Shown here piece by piece: positions 9,702 through 18,480 of a stretch of DNA of 64,000 nucleotides. The notes under the pieces were generated by a model that saw only the letters and a program-made list of their open reading frames with translations, searched no databases and was not told the DNA's origin. The DNA comes from Nakamurella panacisegetis (GTDB lineage Bacteria; Actinomycetota; Actinomycetes; Mycobacteriales; Nakamurellaceae), in contig NZ_LT629710.1 in assembly GCF_900104535.1 (NCBI RefSeq), positions 2,232,001 through 2,296,000 on the forward strand. Direction: 5' to 3'. Every line of letters begins with the position of its first letter. Position 1 is the first letter of the stretch. A program made the position numbers and the translations under genes.

Positions 9702-10499
9702 ATGACCCCAGCAATCCCCGTCGTGTTCATTCATGGCCTGTGGATCCACTCGGACGCCTGGCAGCCCTGGGTCGAGCTGTACGCCTCGGCCGGGTACGAC
9801 CCGATCGCTCCGGGCTGGCCGGGCGATTCGGGGACCGCCGCGCAGACCCGGGCCAACGCCGCCGGGGTCGCGAACAAAGGCATCGACGAGATCACCAACG
9901 GTTACTTCGACGTCATTCGCGGGTTGCCGGCCGCACCGATCGTCATCGGGCACTCGTTCGGCGGCCTCATCGCGCAGAAGCTGCTGGCCGCAGGCGTGGC
10001 CGCGGCGGCCATCGCCATCGACCCGGGCCAGATCAAGGGGGTCAGGCCACTGCCGTTGGCCCAGATTCGTTCGGCGCTGCCGGTTCTGTCCAAGCCGGGC
10101 AACAAGAAGCGGGCCGTAGCCCTGACCCGCAAGCAGTTCCGATACGGCTTCGGTAACGCCATCAGCGCGACCGAGTCCGGCGAGCTGTTCGACCGGTTCG
10201 CGATTCCCGGGCCCGGCAGACCACTGTTCGAGGCCTCGGTCGCCAACTTCAAGAAGTCCTCCCCGGCGGCCGTCGACACCAAGCGGAGTGATCGCGGACC
10301 GCTGCTGATCCTGGGCGGCGGCCAGGATCACACGGTCCCGGCGGTGGTCGCCCAGGCGGCCCAGAAGCTTTACTCCGGATCAGGTGCGGTCACCGACTAC
10401 CAGGTGTTCCCCGACCGTGGCCACTCCCTCGTCCTGGACCACGGCTGGCGCGAGATCGCCGACTACACCCTGTCCTGGCTCCGCCGTCAAGGCCTCTGA
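9702..10499 (+). CDS. Alpha/beta hydrolase
   Basis: 265 residues. It has the N-terminal oxyanion segment 'FIHGLWIHSDAW' and the nucleophile elbow GHSFGG near residue 86, with the late Asp in 'GGGQDHTVP' and His in 'DRGHSLVLD', which completes a Ser-Asp-His triad. No signal peptide, so cytoplasmic. The ATG is set by AAGGAG six bases upstream. It is divergent from a TetR gene with a shared operator and is followed 57 bp later by a second, secreted hydrolase, so the two may be co-transcribed. Likely an esterase on small substrates; exact substrate unknown. Confidence 0.85.
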   Translation: MTPAIPVVFIHGLWIHSDAWQPWVELYASAGYDPIAPGWPGDSGTAAQTRANAAGVANKGIDEITNGYFDVIRGLPAAPIVIGHSFGGLIAQKLLAAGVAAAAIAIDPGQIKGVRPLPLAQIRSALPVLSKPGNKKRAVALTRKQFRYGFGNAISATESGELFDRFAIPGPGRPLFEASVANFKKSSPAAVDTKRSDRGPLLILGGGQDHTVPAVVAQAAQKLYSGSGAVTDYQVFPDRGHSLVLDHGWREIADYTLSWLRRQGL

Positions 10500-10556
10500 C
10501 TCCCACACCTCATCACGGCCAACCCAGCAGTACACCGTCACCGAAAGGACCCTCCC

Positions 10557-11417
10557 ATGCGCCCATCCTTCAGGTTCGGCCCGCGAACGATGCGATTCGC
10601 GCTGGCCGGCCTCGCCCTGGCCGGCGTGATCGCCGGTCCCGCGACCGGCGCGGCTGCCTCGACCGCCATCAGTTCGCCGTCCGGAAGCACTCAGCCCAGC
10701 AACCACCAGCCCCGCCCCAAGCCGACCATCGTGTTGGAGCACGGCGCCTGGGCCGACGGTTCGAGCTGGAGCGGCGTCGTCACGCGCCTGCAGCGTGACG
10801 GATACACCGTCGACGTACCCCCGAACCCGCTGCGTGGCGTCGCCGGAGACTCGGCGTACCTGGCCAGCTATCTGGCCACCATCTCCGGCCCGATCGTTCT
10901 GGTCGGCCACTCCTACGGCGGCTTCGTCGTCACCAACGCCGCCACCGGAAACCCCGACGTCAAGGCCCTGGTTTACGTCGACGCCTTCATCCCGGCCCAG
11001 GGGGAGACGATCAACAGCATCAACACGCAGTTCCCCGGCAGCCGGCTCGTGCCGGCCGCGCTGAACTTCGTCCCGTCAGCCGGCGGCGTCGTCGACGCCT
11101 ACGTCAAGCCGACCCAGTTCGGCAGCGTCCTGGGCAATGACCTCTCGCCTCGGCAGAACGCCGAACTCGCCGCCACCCAACGACCCATCGCCGCCTCCGC
11201 ACTCGCCGACGTCTCCGGCCCGCCGGCCTGGACCGGCATCCGCAGCTGGGCCGTCATCGGCACTGACGATCACGCCATCCCGCCGGCCGCGCAGCAGTTC
11301 ATGGCCCAGCGCGCCCATGCCACCGTGACGACGATCCACGCCTCGCACCTGTCGCTGATCTCCCAGCCGGTGGCGGTCGAGAGCGTGATCGAGGACGCCG
11401 CCCGGCACACCGGCTGA
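10557..11417 (+). CDS. Secreted alpha/beta hydrolase (EstC-like)
   Basis: 286 residues. An Arg-rich N-terminus, a hydrophobic core 'FALAGLALAGVIAG' and an Ala-rich cleavage region around residue 35 form a signal peptide, followed by a Ser/Pro/Gln-rich spacer. The mature domain starts 'VLEHGAWADGSSW' and carries the nucleophile elbow GHSYGG; the Asp in 'GTDDHAIPP' and His in 'ASHLSLIS' complete the triad. This pattern is that of the EstC/salicylate-esterase-like hydrolases. AAAGGA lies about ten bases before the ATG. A strong hairpin follows the stop codon. Confidence 0.85.
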   Translation: MRPSFRFGPRTMRFALAGLALAGVIAGPATGAAASTAISSPSGSTQPSNHQPRPKPTIVLEHGAWADGSSWSGVVTRLQRDGYTVDVPPNPLRGVAGDSAYLASYLATISGPIVLVGHSYGGFVVTNAATGNPDVKALVYVDAFIPAQGETINSINTQFPGSRLVPAALNFVPSAGGVVDAYVKPTQFGSVLGNDLSPRQNAELAATQRPIAASALADVSGPPAWTGIRSWAVIGTDDHAIPPAAQQFMAQRAHATVTTIHASHLSLISQPVAVESVIEDAARHTG

Positions 11418-11439
11418 ACCACTGGCCCGTCACCTGCGG

Positions 11440-11469
11440 CTGGGGTCCCGATCGCCATCGGGACCCCAG
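11440..11469. terminator. Bidirectional hairpin terminator
   Basis: A perfect 13-bp stem (11440-11452 with 11457-11469) closes a CGCC tetraloop. It sits in the 56-bp gap between the convergent secreted hydrolase and the marR gene and can serve both. No U-tract. Confidence 0.75.
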
Positions 11470-11473
11470 AGCG

Positions 11474-11965
11474 CTATCCGGTCGGGAGGCCGACCCGGGC
11501 GGCTTCGAGCGAGCGGCGCAGAGTGGCGAGAACTCCTGCCGCGGCGTCGATCTGGTCCGCGCGGACGACGCCTGACACCAGCTCTCGGAGGCATTGGCCG
11601 AAAGTCGGCTCGGCCTCGGTGAGCAGTGCGGCCCCGCGGGCGCTGAGGCTGATCAGGGACGACCGTCGGTCCGACGGGTTCGGGACCCGGATCGCCCATC
11701 CCGCCGTTTCGAGGCGATCCATCACCTTGCTGATGGCGCCGATCCCGACCGCGAAGTTCGCGGCGATGTCACCCACGCGTGAGTCCGGGTGTGCGGCGAG
11801 ATAGCGCAGGAACTCGAACTGGGACGTGGTGATGCCGTGCTCGGCCCGGAGGCGATCGCCCAGTGCGTTGTACAGCCGGGTCTCGCACCGGACCAGGTTG
11901 TCGAAGAAGTCGGTGAGCTGCTCGCTTGTCAAAGTAGGTGCCACGGCATACAGTTTAACAAACAT
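11474..11965 (-). CDS. MarR family transcriptional regulator
   Basis: 163 residues with the winged-helix core 'VGDIAANFAVGIGAISKVMDRLE' and the wing 'NPSDRRSSLISLSARGAALL', diagnostic for MarR. The ATG at 11965 lies inside a perfect 16-bp palindrome, so the protein binding there could block both its own translation start region and the divergent promoter. The nearest purine-rich site (GGAG) is 14 bases upstream of this ATG, so the start is not certain; no better in-frame start is visible. It is divergent from the hydrolase at 12015 and is its likely repressor. Confidence 0.88.
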   Translation of the reverse strand: MFVKLYAVAPTLTSEQLTDFFDNLVRCETRLYNALGDRLRAEHGITTSQFEFLRYLAAHPDSRVGDIAANFAVGIGAISKVMDRLETAGWAIRVPNPSDRRSSLISLSARGAALLTEAEPTFGQCLRELVSGVVRADQIDAAAGVLATLRRSLEAARVGLPTG

Positions 11966-11977
11966 GCCATGGCATGT
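11962..11977. promoter_or_regulatory. Perfect palindromic MarR operator
   Basis: ACATGCCATGGCATGT is a perfect 16-bp palindrome that overlaps the marR start codon and lies 37 bp upstream of the divergent hydrolase start. Palindromes of this size in the divergent promoter are typical MarR sites. Confidence 0.75.
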
Positions 11978-12014
11978 AACTCCATTTCCAGCATTTTCAG
12001 CTTGAGGAGACGAC

Positions 12015-12956
12015 GTGAGCAGGGAGCAACGGCAGGCGCTGGACACGACACTGCAGACCGCGCCGAAACCGACGGGGCCGGAGTCGGTCGAGCGCATGCG
12101 GGAGGACTTCGCCGCGTTCATGGCGACCTTCCCACTTCCGGGCGGCGTGATGCACTCGCCGACCGAACTGGCCGGCCGGCGGGCCGTCCTCGTCGAGCCG
12201 CGGGGAGAGGCCCGCGAAGGAGCCATCCTGTACTTCCACGGCGGTTCGTTCGTGCTCGGATCGCCGCAGACCGCCATGGTCCTCACGGCGAACCTGGTCA
12301 GGCGAACCGGCGTGCGGGCGATCTCGCTGGACTACCGGCTCGCCCCCGAGCACCCATTCCCGGCCGCGATACGCGATTGCGTCGCGGCGTACCGCAGCCT
12401 GCTCGACCGTGGCACCGACCCCGCCCAGATCGTCTTCGCCGGCGATTCCGCAGGTGGCGGACTCACGGTGACGACGTGCATCGCGGCCCGCGATGCCGGC
12501 CTGCCGATGCCGGCCGCGATCGTGGCGTTCTCGGCCGGGCTGGACCACACCCGCACCGGCGCCACAATGAGCACCAAGCGGGATGTCGACCCCTTCTTCA
12601 CCGGCGACGGGATGGAGCACACCGGCCGGCTCTATCTCGCCGGCGAGGATCCAGAGCAACCCATGCTGGCTCCCGCCGTCCTCGCGGACCTCACCGGCTT
12701 CCCGCCGATCCTGCTCCAGGTCGGCACCAATGAACTGCTCCTGGACGACTCCGTGCGGCTGGCCCAGCGCGCACGCGACGCCGAAATCGACGTCATCCTC
12801 GACATCACCGGAAACGCACCGCATGTGTTCCAGGCGTTCGTCGGCGTCATCGACGAGGCGGATCATGCACTCGATCGAGCGGCCCTGTTCATCACCCAGC
12901 ACCTCCGCGCTGCTCGCCCAGGAACTCACCTGGAACCCGTCGTGGCCCATCAGTAG
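12015..12956 (+). CDS. Alpha/beta hydrolase of the HSL (family IV esterase) type
   Basis: 313 residues. The HGG oxyanion motif appears in 'LYFHGGSFVLGSPQ' near residue 77, the nucleophile elbow in 'GDSAGGG' near residue 144, and the late Asp and His in the last 60 residues, as in hormone-sensitive-lipase-like esterases. The GTG start follows GAGGAGA. The gene is divergent from marR, with the palindrome between them. It is the third hydrolase within 3.3 kb, but it has its own regulator, so the three need not act together. Confidence 0.9.
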   Translation: MSREQRQALDTTLQTAPKPTGPESVERMREDFAAFMATFPLPGGVMHSPTELAGRRAVLVEPRGEAREGAILYFHGGSFVLGSPQTAMVLTANLVRRTGVRAISLDYRLAPEHPFPAAIRDCVAAYRSLLDRGTDPAQIVFAGDSAGGGLTVTTCIAARDAGLPMPAAIVAFSAGLDHTRTGATMSTKRDVDPFFTGDGMEHTGRLYLAGEDPEQPMLAPAVLADLTGFPPILLQVGTNELLLDDSVRLAQRARDAEIDVILDITGNAPHVFQAFVGVIDEADHALDRAALFITQHLRAARPGTHLEPVVAHQ

Positions 12957-13134
12957 GTCGCCGAGGAAGAATGAGGTGGGCCTGACGGCCCGCGCACTGG
13001 TTCGTTCGGCCCTACCGGCGATCCGGTCCGACGGGGCAGGCTCGTGGTCGTGGAGTTCCCCGAATCAGAAGTGATCGACGGCACGATGGGCCATGGGCGG
13101 CCCGCGGGTTGGCCCAACCCGGGTGGAGGCGCAG

Positions 13135-13638
13135 ATGCCTGACTGGGTGAACCGCTACTACCGGTGGATGTACCGGGGCGGCCGGCCGAACTGGTGGGCC
13201 CGGCCGCTGAACCGGCTCGACACCGTGCTGAGCAAGCTGTTTCCCTCACGAATGGTGACCCTGCAGGTCGCGGGCCGTCGGACCGGGCGCGTGATCTCGG
13301 TTCCATTGGCGGTGGCCGACGTCGACGGGCGACGCTATCTGGTGTCGATGCTCGGCCCGAACGTCAACTGGGTTCGCAACGTCAGGGCCGCCGGTGGCCG
13401 GGCGGTGCTGGGCCACGGTCGCCGGCGCACCGTCGTCCGCCTGGAGGAGGTCGACGTGACCGAGCGGGCCCCGATCCTGCGCCGCTACCTGGAACGAGCT
13501 CCGGGCGCGCGCCCGCACATTCCCGTCGACCGGGGGGCGCCGCTGTCGGCGTTCGAGCGCATCGCCGCCGACTACCCCGTGTTCCGCATCGTCGACCTTC
13601 CCGCGGCGTCGGTCCATAACGGTCCGCCCGGCACGTGA
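13135..13638 (+). CDS. Deazaflavin (F420)-type nitroreductase/quinone reductase family protein
   Basis: 167 residues. The central motif 'VTLQVAGRRTGRVISVPL', then 'RYLVSMLGPNVNWVRNVRAAGG', is the signature of the Ddn-like split-beta-barrel family that uses the deazaflavin F420 in actinobacteria. ATG 13135 is preferred over one 14 codons earlier because GGAGG lies five bases upstream. The 178 bp before it hold no gene. A second member of the family is at 56647-57120. Its substrate cannot be deduced; a role in quinone or lipid reduction is possible. Confidence 0.85.
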   Translation: MPDWVNRYYRWMYRGGRPNWWARPLNRLDTVLSKLFPSRMVTLQVAGRRTGRVISVPLAVADVDGRRYLVSMLGPNVNWVRNVRAAGGRAVLGHGRRRTVVRLEEVDVTERAPILRRYLERAPGARPHIPVDRGAPLSAFERIAADYPVFRIVDLPAASVHNGPPGT

Positions 13639-13651
13639 CGTGGCCGCATCT

Positions 13652-13676
13652 CGACCGCCGGAGGGGTCTGCGGTCG
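13652..13676. terminator. Small hairpin between convergent genes
   Basis: CGACCGC at 13652-13658 pairs with GCGGTCG at 13670-13676 between the convergent F420-type reductase and the CoxG-like gene. A seven-base GC stem without a U-tract; moderate support. Confidence 0.4.
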
Positions 13677-13680
13677 CCGA

Positions 13681-14415
13681 TCAGTCCTGGGTCGCAGCCG
13701 CACGAGCAGCGCGCCGCCGCCGGGCCATCCGGCGCAGCAGGAGCAGCGCGATGATGCCGAGCAGGACCGGGGCCAGCCGCTTGGCGATGGGTGCGCCGGC
13801 CGACTGCAGCAGGTTGATCGGTTCCGGGGCCACCCCCGGGACCCGGTGCGCACCGATCGAGCGGTAGGGCTCGGAACCGGCGGCCGACGCGGCCTCGGAG
13901 GCGGCGCTGACCTCGGCCGCGACCTCGTCCGGGTTGACCTCGTTGACCAGTTCGGCCCCGCCCGAGGTGCGACCGGAGAGCTGTGTGGACACGGCGTCGG
14001 CGAACTGACCGATCAGCTTGTTGCCGACCTCGACCATCACGCCCCGCCCGAACTGGGCCGGGCGACCGGTGATCGACAACGTCGTCACCAGGTCGACCGC
14101 CGTGCGGTTGGGTGACACGGCGGTGGCGGTCGCCGTCACCAGCATGGCTGCGGTGGAGGCCGACCGAGCGGCGTTGCCCGAGGCTTCGATCTTGGCCCGG
14201 TGGGCCACCGGATCCTTCTCGACGATCCTGGCCTTGCCCTTGTACGTCAGCTGGATCGGGCCGAGCTTGATCTTGACCGACCCGGTGAAACTGTCGCCGT
14301 CGACGGTCTCCAGGGTGGCGCCGGGAAAGCAGGGCCCGACCTTCTCCATGTCGAGCAGGGTCGTCCACGCGGTCTCGATGCCGACCGGTACCTCGAATCG
14401 GTGTTCCAGCTCCAC
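13681..14415 (-). CDS. CoxG-like SRPBCC protein with C-terminal membrane anchor
   Basis: 244 residues. The first 150 residues are a CoxG/SRPBCC domain ('MELEHRFEVP', 'FPGATLETVDGDSFTGSVKI', 'LGPIQLTYKGKARI', 'DVVTTLSITGRPAQFGRG'-type). CoxG recruits CO dehydrogenase to the membrane in carboxydotrophs, but no coxL/M/S genes are nearby, so only the fold should be carried over. A linker of Ser/Ala/Glu leads to a single C-terminal hydrophobic helix 'LAPVLLGIIALLLL' followed by a run of Arg, which would anchor the domain in the membrane facing the cytoplasm. Confidence 0.8.
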   Translation of the reverse strand: MELEHRFEVPVGIETAWTTLLDMEKVGPCFPGATLETVDGDSFTGSVKIKLGPIQLTYKGKARIVEKDPVAHRAKIEASGNAARSASTAAMLVTATATAVSPNRTAVDLVTTLSITGRPAQFGRGVMVEVGNKLIGQFADAVSTQLSGRTSGGAELVNEVNPDEVAAEVSAASEAASAAGSEPYRSIGAHRVPGVAPEPINLLQSAGAPIAKRLAPVLLGIIALLLLRRMARRRRAARAAATQD

Positions 14416-14790
14416 TGTGACCTCTCAGTACTCGACGGGGATCGACGGTTGACACCGGTCCGAGCGACCAGGTGAGCCCGCTCAGCAGTGATCGTATGGC
14501 CGAGCCCATGACGTCGCGAGCGGCGGTGCCGCCCACCTCCTACATTCGGGCCTCCGACGGTCGGAGGTGGCCGGGATCACCCGGCCCGGGAATCCGTGCC
14601 AGTATCTGAGGCAGATCGTTTGCGCCGAACGCCATCGGGCCAGGCAAGAGCGAGGCAAATGCTGACCGTCAACGCCGACTTCAGCAGCCGGGCGGCTCCA
14701 CCCACGGGCCGGTTCGGCTACTCCTGCGCGGCGCCCACGACCCACCGGCGATCCCGGGGGGCGGGACCCATTCGACGAGGAGATGTACCG
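14416..14790. other. Intergenic region between coxG-like gene and bkd operon
   Basis: About 375 bp between divergent genes. It holds the two promoters, not fixed here. An inverted repeat CCACCTCC...GGAGGTGG lies near 14533-14570 with a long loop. The operon's reading frame stays open upstream to 14596, but those codons lack a ribosome site and family similarity. Confidence 0.4.
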
Positions 14791-16038
14791 GTGGTCAATC
14801 AGCAGTGGATCGATAGCCTGACGACAGCGCGGGGAGTGAAGGCACGAGGTGCGGCCGGGGTCGGCGCCACACCGCACCCGGGAGCGACTCCGTCTCCCGA
14901 TCAGGTCATCGCGGGCCTGAAGGCGACCAGCGGTGGTGAGGACCTGGTCCAGCTGCTCAGCCCGGAGGGTGAGTACCACCCCCACCCGGACTACCCGCTC
15001 GAGGTGTCGGCTGAACTGCTCCAGGGTCTGTACCGCGACATGGTGCTGGTGCGCCGATTCGACCGTGAGGGCAACGCCCTGCAACGTCAGGGGCAGCTGT
15101 CGATCTGGGTGCCGCTGCTGGGCCAGGAGGCCGCCCAGATCGGTGCCGGCCGGGCGATGCAGCCGCAGGACATGGCGTTCCCGTCCTACCGCGAGCACGG
15201 CGTCGCCTGGTGCCGCGGCATCGACCCGACCCAACTGCTCGGCCTGTTCCGCGGCGTCGAGCACACCAACTGGGATCCGCACGAGACCCGGTTCAGTGGC
15301 TACTGCATCGTCATCGGCAACCAGGTCATCAACGCCACCGGATACGCCATGGGGCAGCGGCTCGACGGCCTGGTCGGCCCGGCCGGGCCGACCTCCCGGC
15401 CGTCGGAGGCCACCATCGCCTTCTTCGGCGACGGGGCGACCAGCCAGGGTGACGTGCACGAGGCCATGGTCTTCGCGGCCGCCTACGACTCGCCCGTCGT
15501 CTTCTACTGCCAGAACAATCAGTGGGCCATCTCCGAGCCGGTCGAACGGCAGTCCCGGGTGCCGCTGTTCCACCGCGCCCGCGGGTACGGATTCCCGGGC
15601 ATCCGGGTCGACGGCAACGACGTGCTGGCGTGCCTGGCCGCGACCAGGTGGGCGCTGGACGAGTGCCGCACCGGCAACGGGCCCGTGATGATCGAGGCCT
15701 TCACCTACCGGATGGACGCGCACACCACGTCCGACGATCCGACCCGTTACCGGCAGGCCGACGAGGCCCAGGCCTGGAAGCTGCTCGACCCGATCGAGCG
15801 GGTCAAGGTGCACCTGGCCCGCACCGGGATGGCCGATTCGTCGTTCTTCGATGCGGTCGACGCCGAGGCCGACGAGCTCGCGGCCCGGTTCCGCGCGTTC
15901 TGCGTGGCGATGCCGGTCCCGCCGCCCGAGCGGATGCTCAGCCACGTCTATTCCGAACCGAACCACCAGATCGAGGAGCAGCAGGCCGAACTCCTGGCCT
16001 ACCTGGCCGGCTTTGCGGACGAGGAGGTGTCCCGATGA
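14791..16038 (+). CDS. bkdA: 2-oxoacid dehydrogenase E1 component, alpha subunit
   Basis: 415 residues. The thiamine-diphosphate motif is visible: GDG at residues 213-215 in 'FFGDGATSQGDVHEAM' and the closing NN at 242-243 in 'CQNNQWAIS'. The phosphorylation-loop region 'RMDAHTTSDDPTRYR' is also conserved. E1 decarboxylates the 2-oxoacid and transfers the acyl group to the lipoyl arm of E2. Overall sequence is closest in style to the mycobacterial BkdA/PdhA proteins, so branched-chain oxoacids are the likelier substrate, but pyruvate cannot be excluded. GTG 14791 is chosen because GAGGAG lies eight bases upstream. It overlaps the next gene by four bases. Confidence 0.9.
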   Translation: MVNQQWIDSLTTARGVKARGAAGVGATPHPGATPSPDQVIAGLKATSGGEDLVQLLSPEGEYHPHPDYPLEVSAELLQGLYRDMVLVRRFDREGNALQRQGQLSIWVPLLGQEAAQIGAGRAMQPQDMAFPSYREHGVAWCRGIDPTQLLGLFRGVEHTNWDPHETRFSGYCIVIGNQVINATGYAMGQRLDGLVGPAGPTSRPSEATIAFFGDGATSQGDVHEAMVFAAAYDSPVVFYCQNNQWAISEPVERQSRVPLFHRARGYGFPGIRVDGNDVLACLAATRWALDECRTGNGPVMIEAFTYRMDAHTTSDDPTRYRQADEAQAWKLLDPIERVKVHLARTGMADSSFFDAVDAEADELAARFRAFCVAMPVPPPERMLSHVYSEPNHQIEEQQAELLAYLAGFADEEVSR

Positions 16039-17039
16039 CGCAGACGAGCAATGGGGCCGCATCCGGCACCTCGACCACTTTGGCCAAGTCGATCAACATG
16101 GGGCTGCGGGCCAGCATGGAGAACGACCCCAAGGTGCTGATCATGGGGGAGGACGTGGGCAAGCTGGGCGGAGTCTTCCGGGTCACCGACGGGTTGCAGA
16201 AGGACTTCGGCGAGCACCGGGTGATCGACACCCCGCTCGCCGAGTCCGGGATCGTCGGGACCGCAGTCGGCCTGGCCATGCGTGGCTACCGCCCGGTCAC
16301 CGAGATCCAGTTCGACGGTTTCGTCTTCCCGGCCTTCGACCAGATCATCTCGCAGGTCGCCAAGATGACCTTCCGGACGCAGGGCAAGGTCCGGATGCCG
16401 ATGGTGATCCGGATTCCCTACGGCGGTGGGATCGGCGCCGTCGAGCACCATGCCGAGGCCCCGGAGTCGTTCTTCTGTCACATCGCCGGGTTGCGGGTGG
16501 TGACCTGCTCCAACGCTTCCGACGCCTACTTCATGATCCAGGAGGCCATCGCCTCCGACGATCCGGTCGTGTTCTTCGAACCGAAGCGCCGGTACTGGGA
16601 GAAGGCCCCGCTGGACGTCAACGCCGCCCCGGCGACGACGTTCTCCACGGTGGTCCGCCGGCCGGGCACGGACGTGACCGTGGTGTCCTACGGTCCGTCG
16701 ATGCCGGTGCTGCGCTCGGCGGCCGATGCCGCCGCCACCGAGGGTCGCTCGCTGGAGATCGTCGAGCTCAGGTCACTGTCCCCGCTGGACCTCGCCCCCC
16801 TGCTGGAGTCGGTGCGCAAGACCGGCCGGTTGGTGGTGGTCAGCGAGGCGCCGCGCGAATCGTCGATCACCAGCGACATCGCCGCCCGGGTGATGGAGGA
16901 GGCGTTCTACTCGATGGCCGCGCCGGTACTGCGGGTCGCCGGTCTGGACGTGCCGTATCCGCCGAGCAAGCTCGAGGACTACTACCTACCGGATCTCGAC
17001 AAAGTCCTGGACGCGGTCGACCGCGTCCTGGCCTACTGA
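16035..17039 (+). CDS. bkdB: 2-oxoacid dehydrogenase E1 component, beta subunit
   Basis: 334 residues, the standard E1beta length. Motifs include 'VLIMGEDVGKLGGVFRVT', 'DTPLAESGIVGTAVGLA', 'EIQFDGFVFPAFDQI' and the C-terminal 'PYPPSKLEDYYLPD'. It forms the alpha2beta2 thiamine-diphosphate enzyme with the preceding gene. The ATG overlaps the E1alpha stop by four bases (ATGA), and GAGGAGGT lies six bases upstream inside the E1alpha gene, which ensures coupled translation. Confidence 0.93.
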   Translation: MTQTSNGAASGTSTTLAKSINMGLRASMENDPKVLIMGEDVGKLGGVFRVTDGLQKDFGEHRVIDTPLAESGIVGTAVGLAMRGYRPVTEIQFDGFVFPAFDQIISQVAKMTFRTQGKVRMPMVIRIPYGGGIGAVEHHAEAPESFFCHIAGLRVVTCSNASDAYFMIQEAIASDDPVVFFEPKRRYWEKAPLDVNAAPATTFSTVVRRPGTDVTVVSYGPSMPVLRSAADAAATEGRSLEIVELRSLSPLDLAPLLESVRKTGRLVVVSEAPRESSITSDIAARVMEEAFYSMAAPVLRVAGLDVPYPPSKLEDYYLPDLDKVLDAVDRVLAY

Positions 17040-17054
17040 GGAACCCTGCCGAAC

Positions 17055-18470
17055 ATGACGAACATCCAGACGTTTCCGATGCCCGACGTGGGCGAAGGCC
17101 TCACCGAGGCCGAGATCCTGGCCTGGCACGTCGCCGTGGGCGACACGGTGACGGTCAACCAGATCATGGTCGAGATCGAGACGGCCAAGGCGGCGGTCGA
17201 ACTCCCGTCCCCGTACGCCGGTCGGGTCACGGCGCTGCTCGTCGAACCCGGCGTGACGGTCGACGTCGGCACCCCGATCATCAGCATCGACACCGAACCC
17301 GGCGGGTCGTCCGCCCCCGCTCCCGAGGCGCCAACGGCTGAGAACGGCGGGGCCAAGATCGGGGAGATGACGGCCGACGGCCGGATCGCCACGCTCGTCG
17401 GCTACGTGTCGGCCGCGCCGGCTTCGGCCCGGCGGGCCCGCAAGGGCGAGATGCGGCCGGTCGACGACCTCGGCTTCGATCTCGCGCGCGTCCCGAAGAG
17501 CGCGGCATCGTTCGCCCCCAAGGCCACGCCGCCCGTGCGCAAGCTGGCCAAGGACCTCGGGGTCGATCTGTCCACGGTCAGCCCGGGCCGCGCGGACGGT
17601 GTCATCTCCCGGACCGAGGTCGAGGCGGCCGCCGCACCGACGGCCCCGGTCGCGACCACGACGGCCGCCGCTCCGGCGACATCAGTTGCGGCGACACCTG
17701 TTCCGGCGACACCGGTTGCGGCGTCACCTGGGTCGACCGTCCCGCCGGTGCCGGCCGGGAGTGGTTCGCACCCACGGGAGACGCGGGTGCCGGTCAAGGG
17801 CGTCCGGAAGATGATGGCCCAGGCCATGGTGGCGTCCGCCTTCACCGTGCCGCACGTCACCGAGTTCCTGACCGTCGACGTCACCCCGATGATGGAGCTC
17901 CGCGAACGGCTGCGGAAGCGGCCCGACTTCTCCGACATCAAACTGAGCCCGCTGGCCTTCGCCGCCCGGGCGGTCTGCCTGGCCGCCCGTCGGACACCGG
18001 AGATCAACTCGGTCTGGGCCGGTGACAGCGGCGAGGTCGTCTACCGGAACTACGTCAACCTGGGCATCGCCGCGGCCACTCCGCGTGGCCTGATCGTTCC
18101 GGTGATCCCGGACGCCGATCAGCTGGACCTGCGCGGTCTGGCCGCCGCCCTGGGCGGGCTGACCGACAAGGCCAGAGCCGGGAAGACGTTGCCGGCGGAG
18201 ATGGCCGGCGGCACCTTCACCATCACGAACGTCGGCATTTTCGGCGTGGACACCGGAACCCCGATCATCAACCCGGGCGAATCGGCGATCCTGGCCCTCG
18301 GGTCGATCAAGGACGCGCCGTGGGTGGTCGACGGGCAGCTGGCGGTCCGCAAGGTGTGCCAGCTGGCGCTCTCGTTCGACCATCGGGTCATCGACGGTCA
18401 GCAGGGTTCACAGTTCCTGGCCGACGTCGGTGCCTTGCTGGCCGACCCCGGTCTGGCTCTGGCGTTCTGA
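17055..18470 (+). CDS. bkdC: Dihydrolipoamide acyltransferase (E2) of the 2-oxoacid dehydrogenase complex
   Basis: 471 residues: one lipoyl domain (residues 3-80) with the lipoylated Lys45 in 'EIETAKAAVELP'; a peripheral-subunit-binding domain near 158-192 ('PVRKLAKDLGVDLSTV'); an Ala/Pro/Thr-rich flexible linker with near-repeats of 'ATP'; and the catalytic acyltransferase domain from about 240, with active-site His443 and Asp447 in 'SFDHRVIDGQQG'. It moves the acyl group to CoA. It lies 15 bp behind E1beta without a clear ribosome site, so it is probably coupled. No E3 gene follows; lipoamide dehydrogenase must come from elsewhere in the genome. Confidence 0.93.
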   Translation: MTNIQTFPMPDVGEGLTEAEILAWHVAVGDTVTVNQIMVEIETAKAAVELPSPYAGRVTALLVEPGVTVDVGTPIISIDTEPGGSSAPAPEAPTAENGGAKIGEMTADGRIATLVGYVSAAPASARRARKGEMRPVDDLGFDLARVPKSAASFAPKATPPVRKLAKDLGVDLSTVSPGRADGVISRTEVEAAAAPTAPVATTTAAAPATSVAATPVPATPVAASPGSTVPPVPAGSGSHPRETRVPVKGVRKMMAQAMVASAFTVPHVTEFLTVDVTPMMELRERLRKRPDFSDIKLSPLAFAARAVCLAARRTPEINSVWAGDSGEVVYRNYVNLGIAAATPRGLIVPVIPDADQLDLRGLAAALGGLTDKARAGKTLPAEMAGGTFTITNVGIFGVDTGTPIINPGESAILALGSIKDAPWVVDGQLAVRKVCQLALSFDHRVIDGQQGSQFLADVGALLADPGLALAF

Positions 18471-18480
18471 TCGCGGGCCG

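Noticed and set aside
13681-14415. CO dehydrogenase function from the CoxG-like gene
   Set aside because: No coxL, coxM or coxS genes are nearby and SRPBCC domains are used widely; only the fold is claimed.
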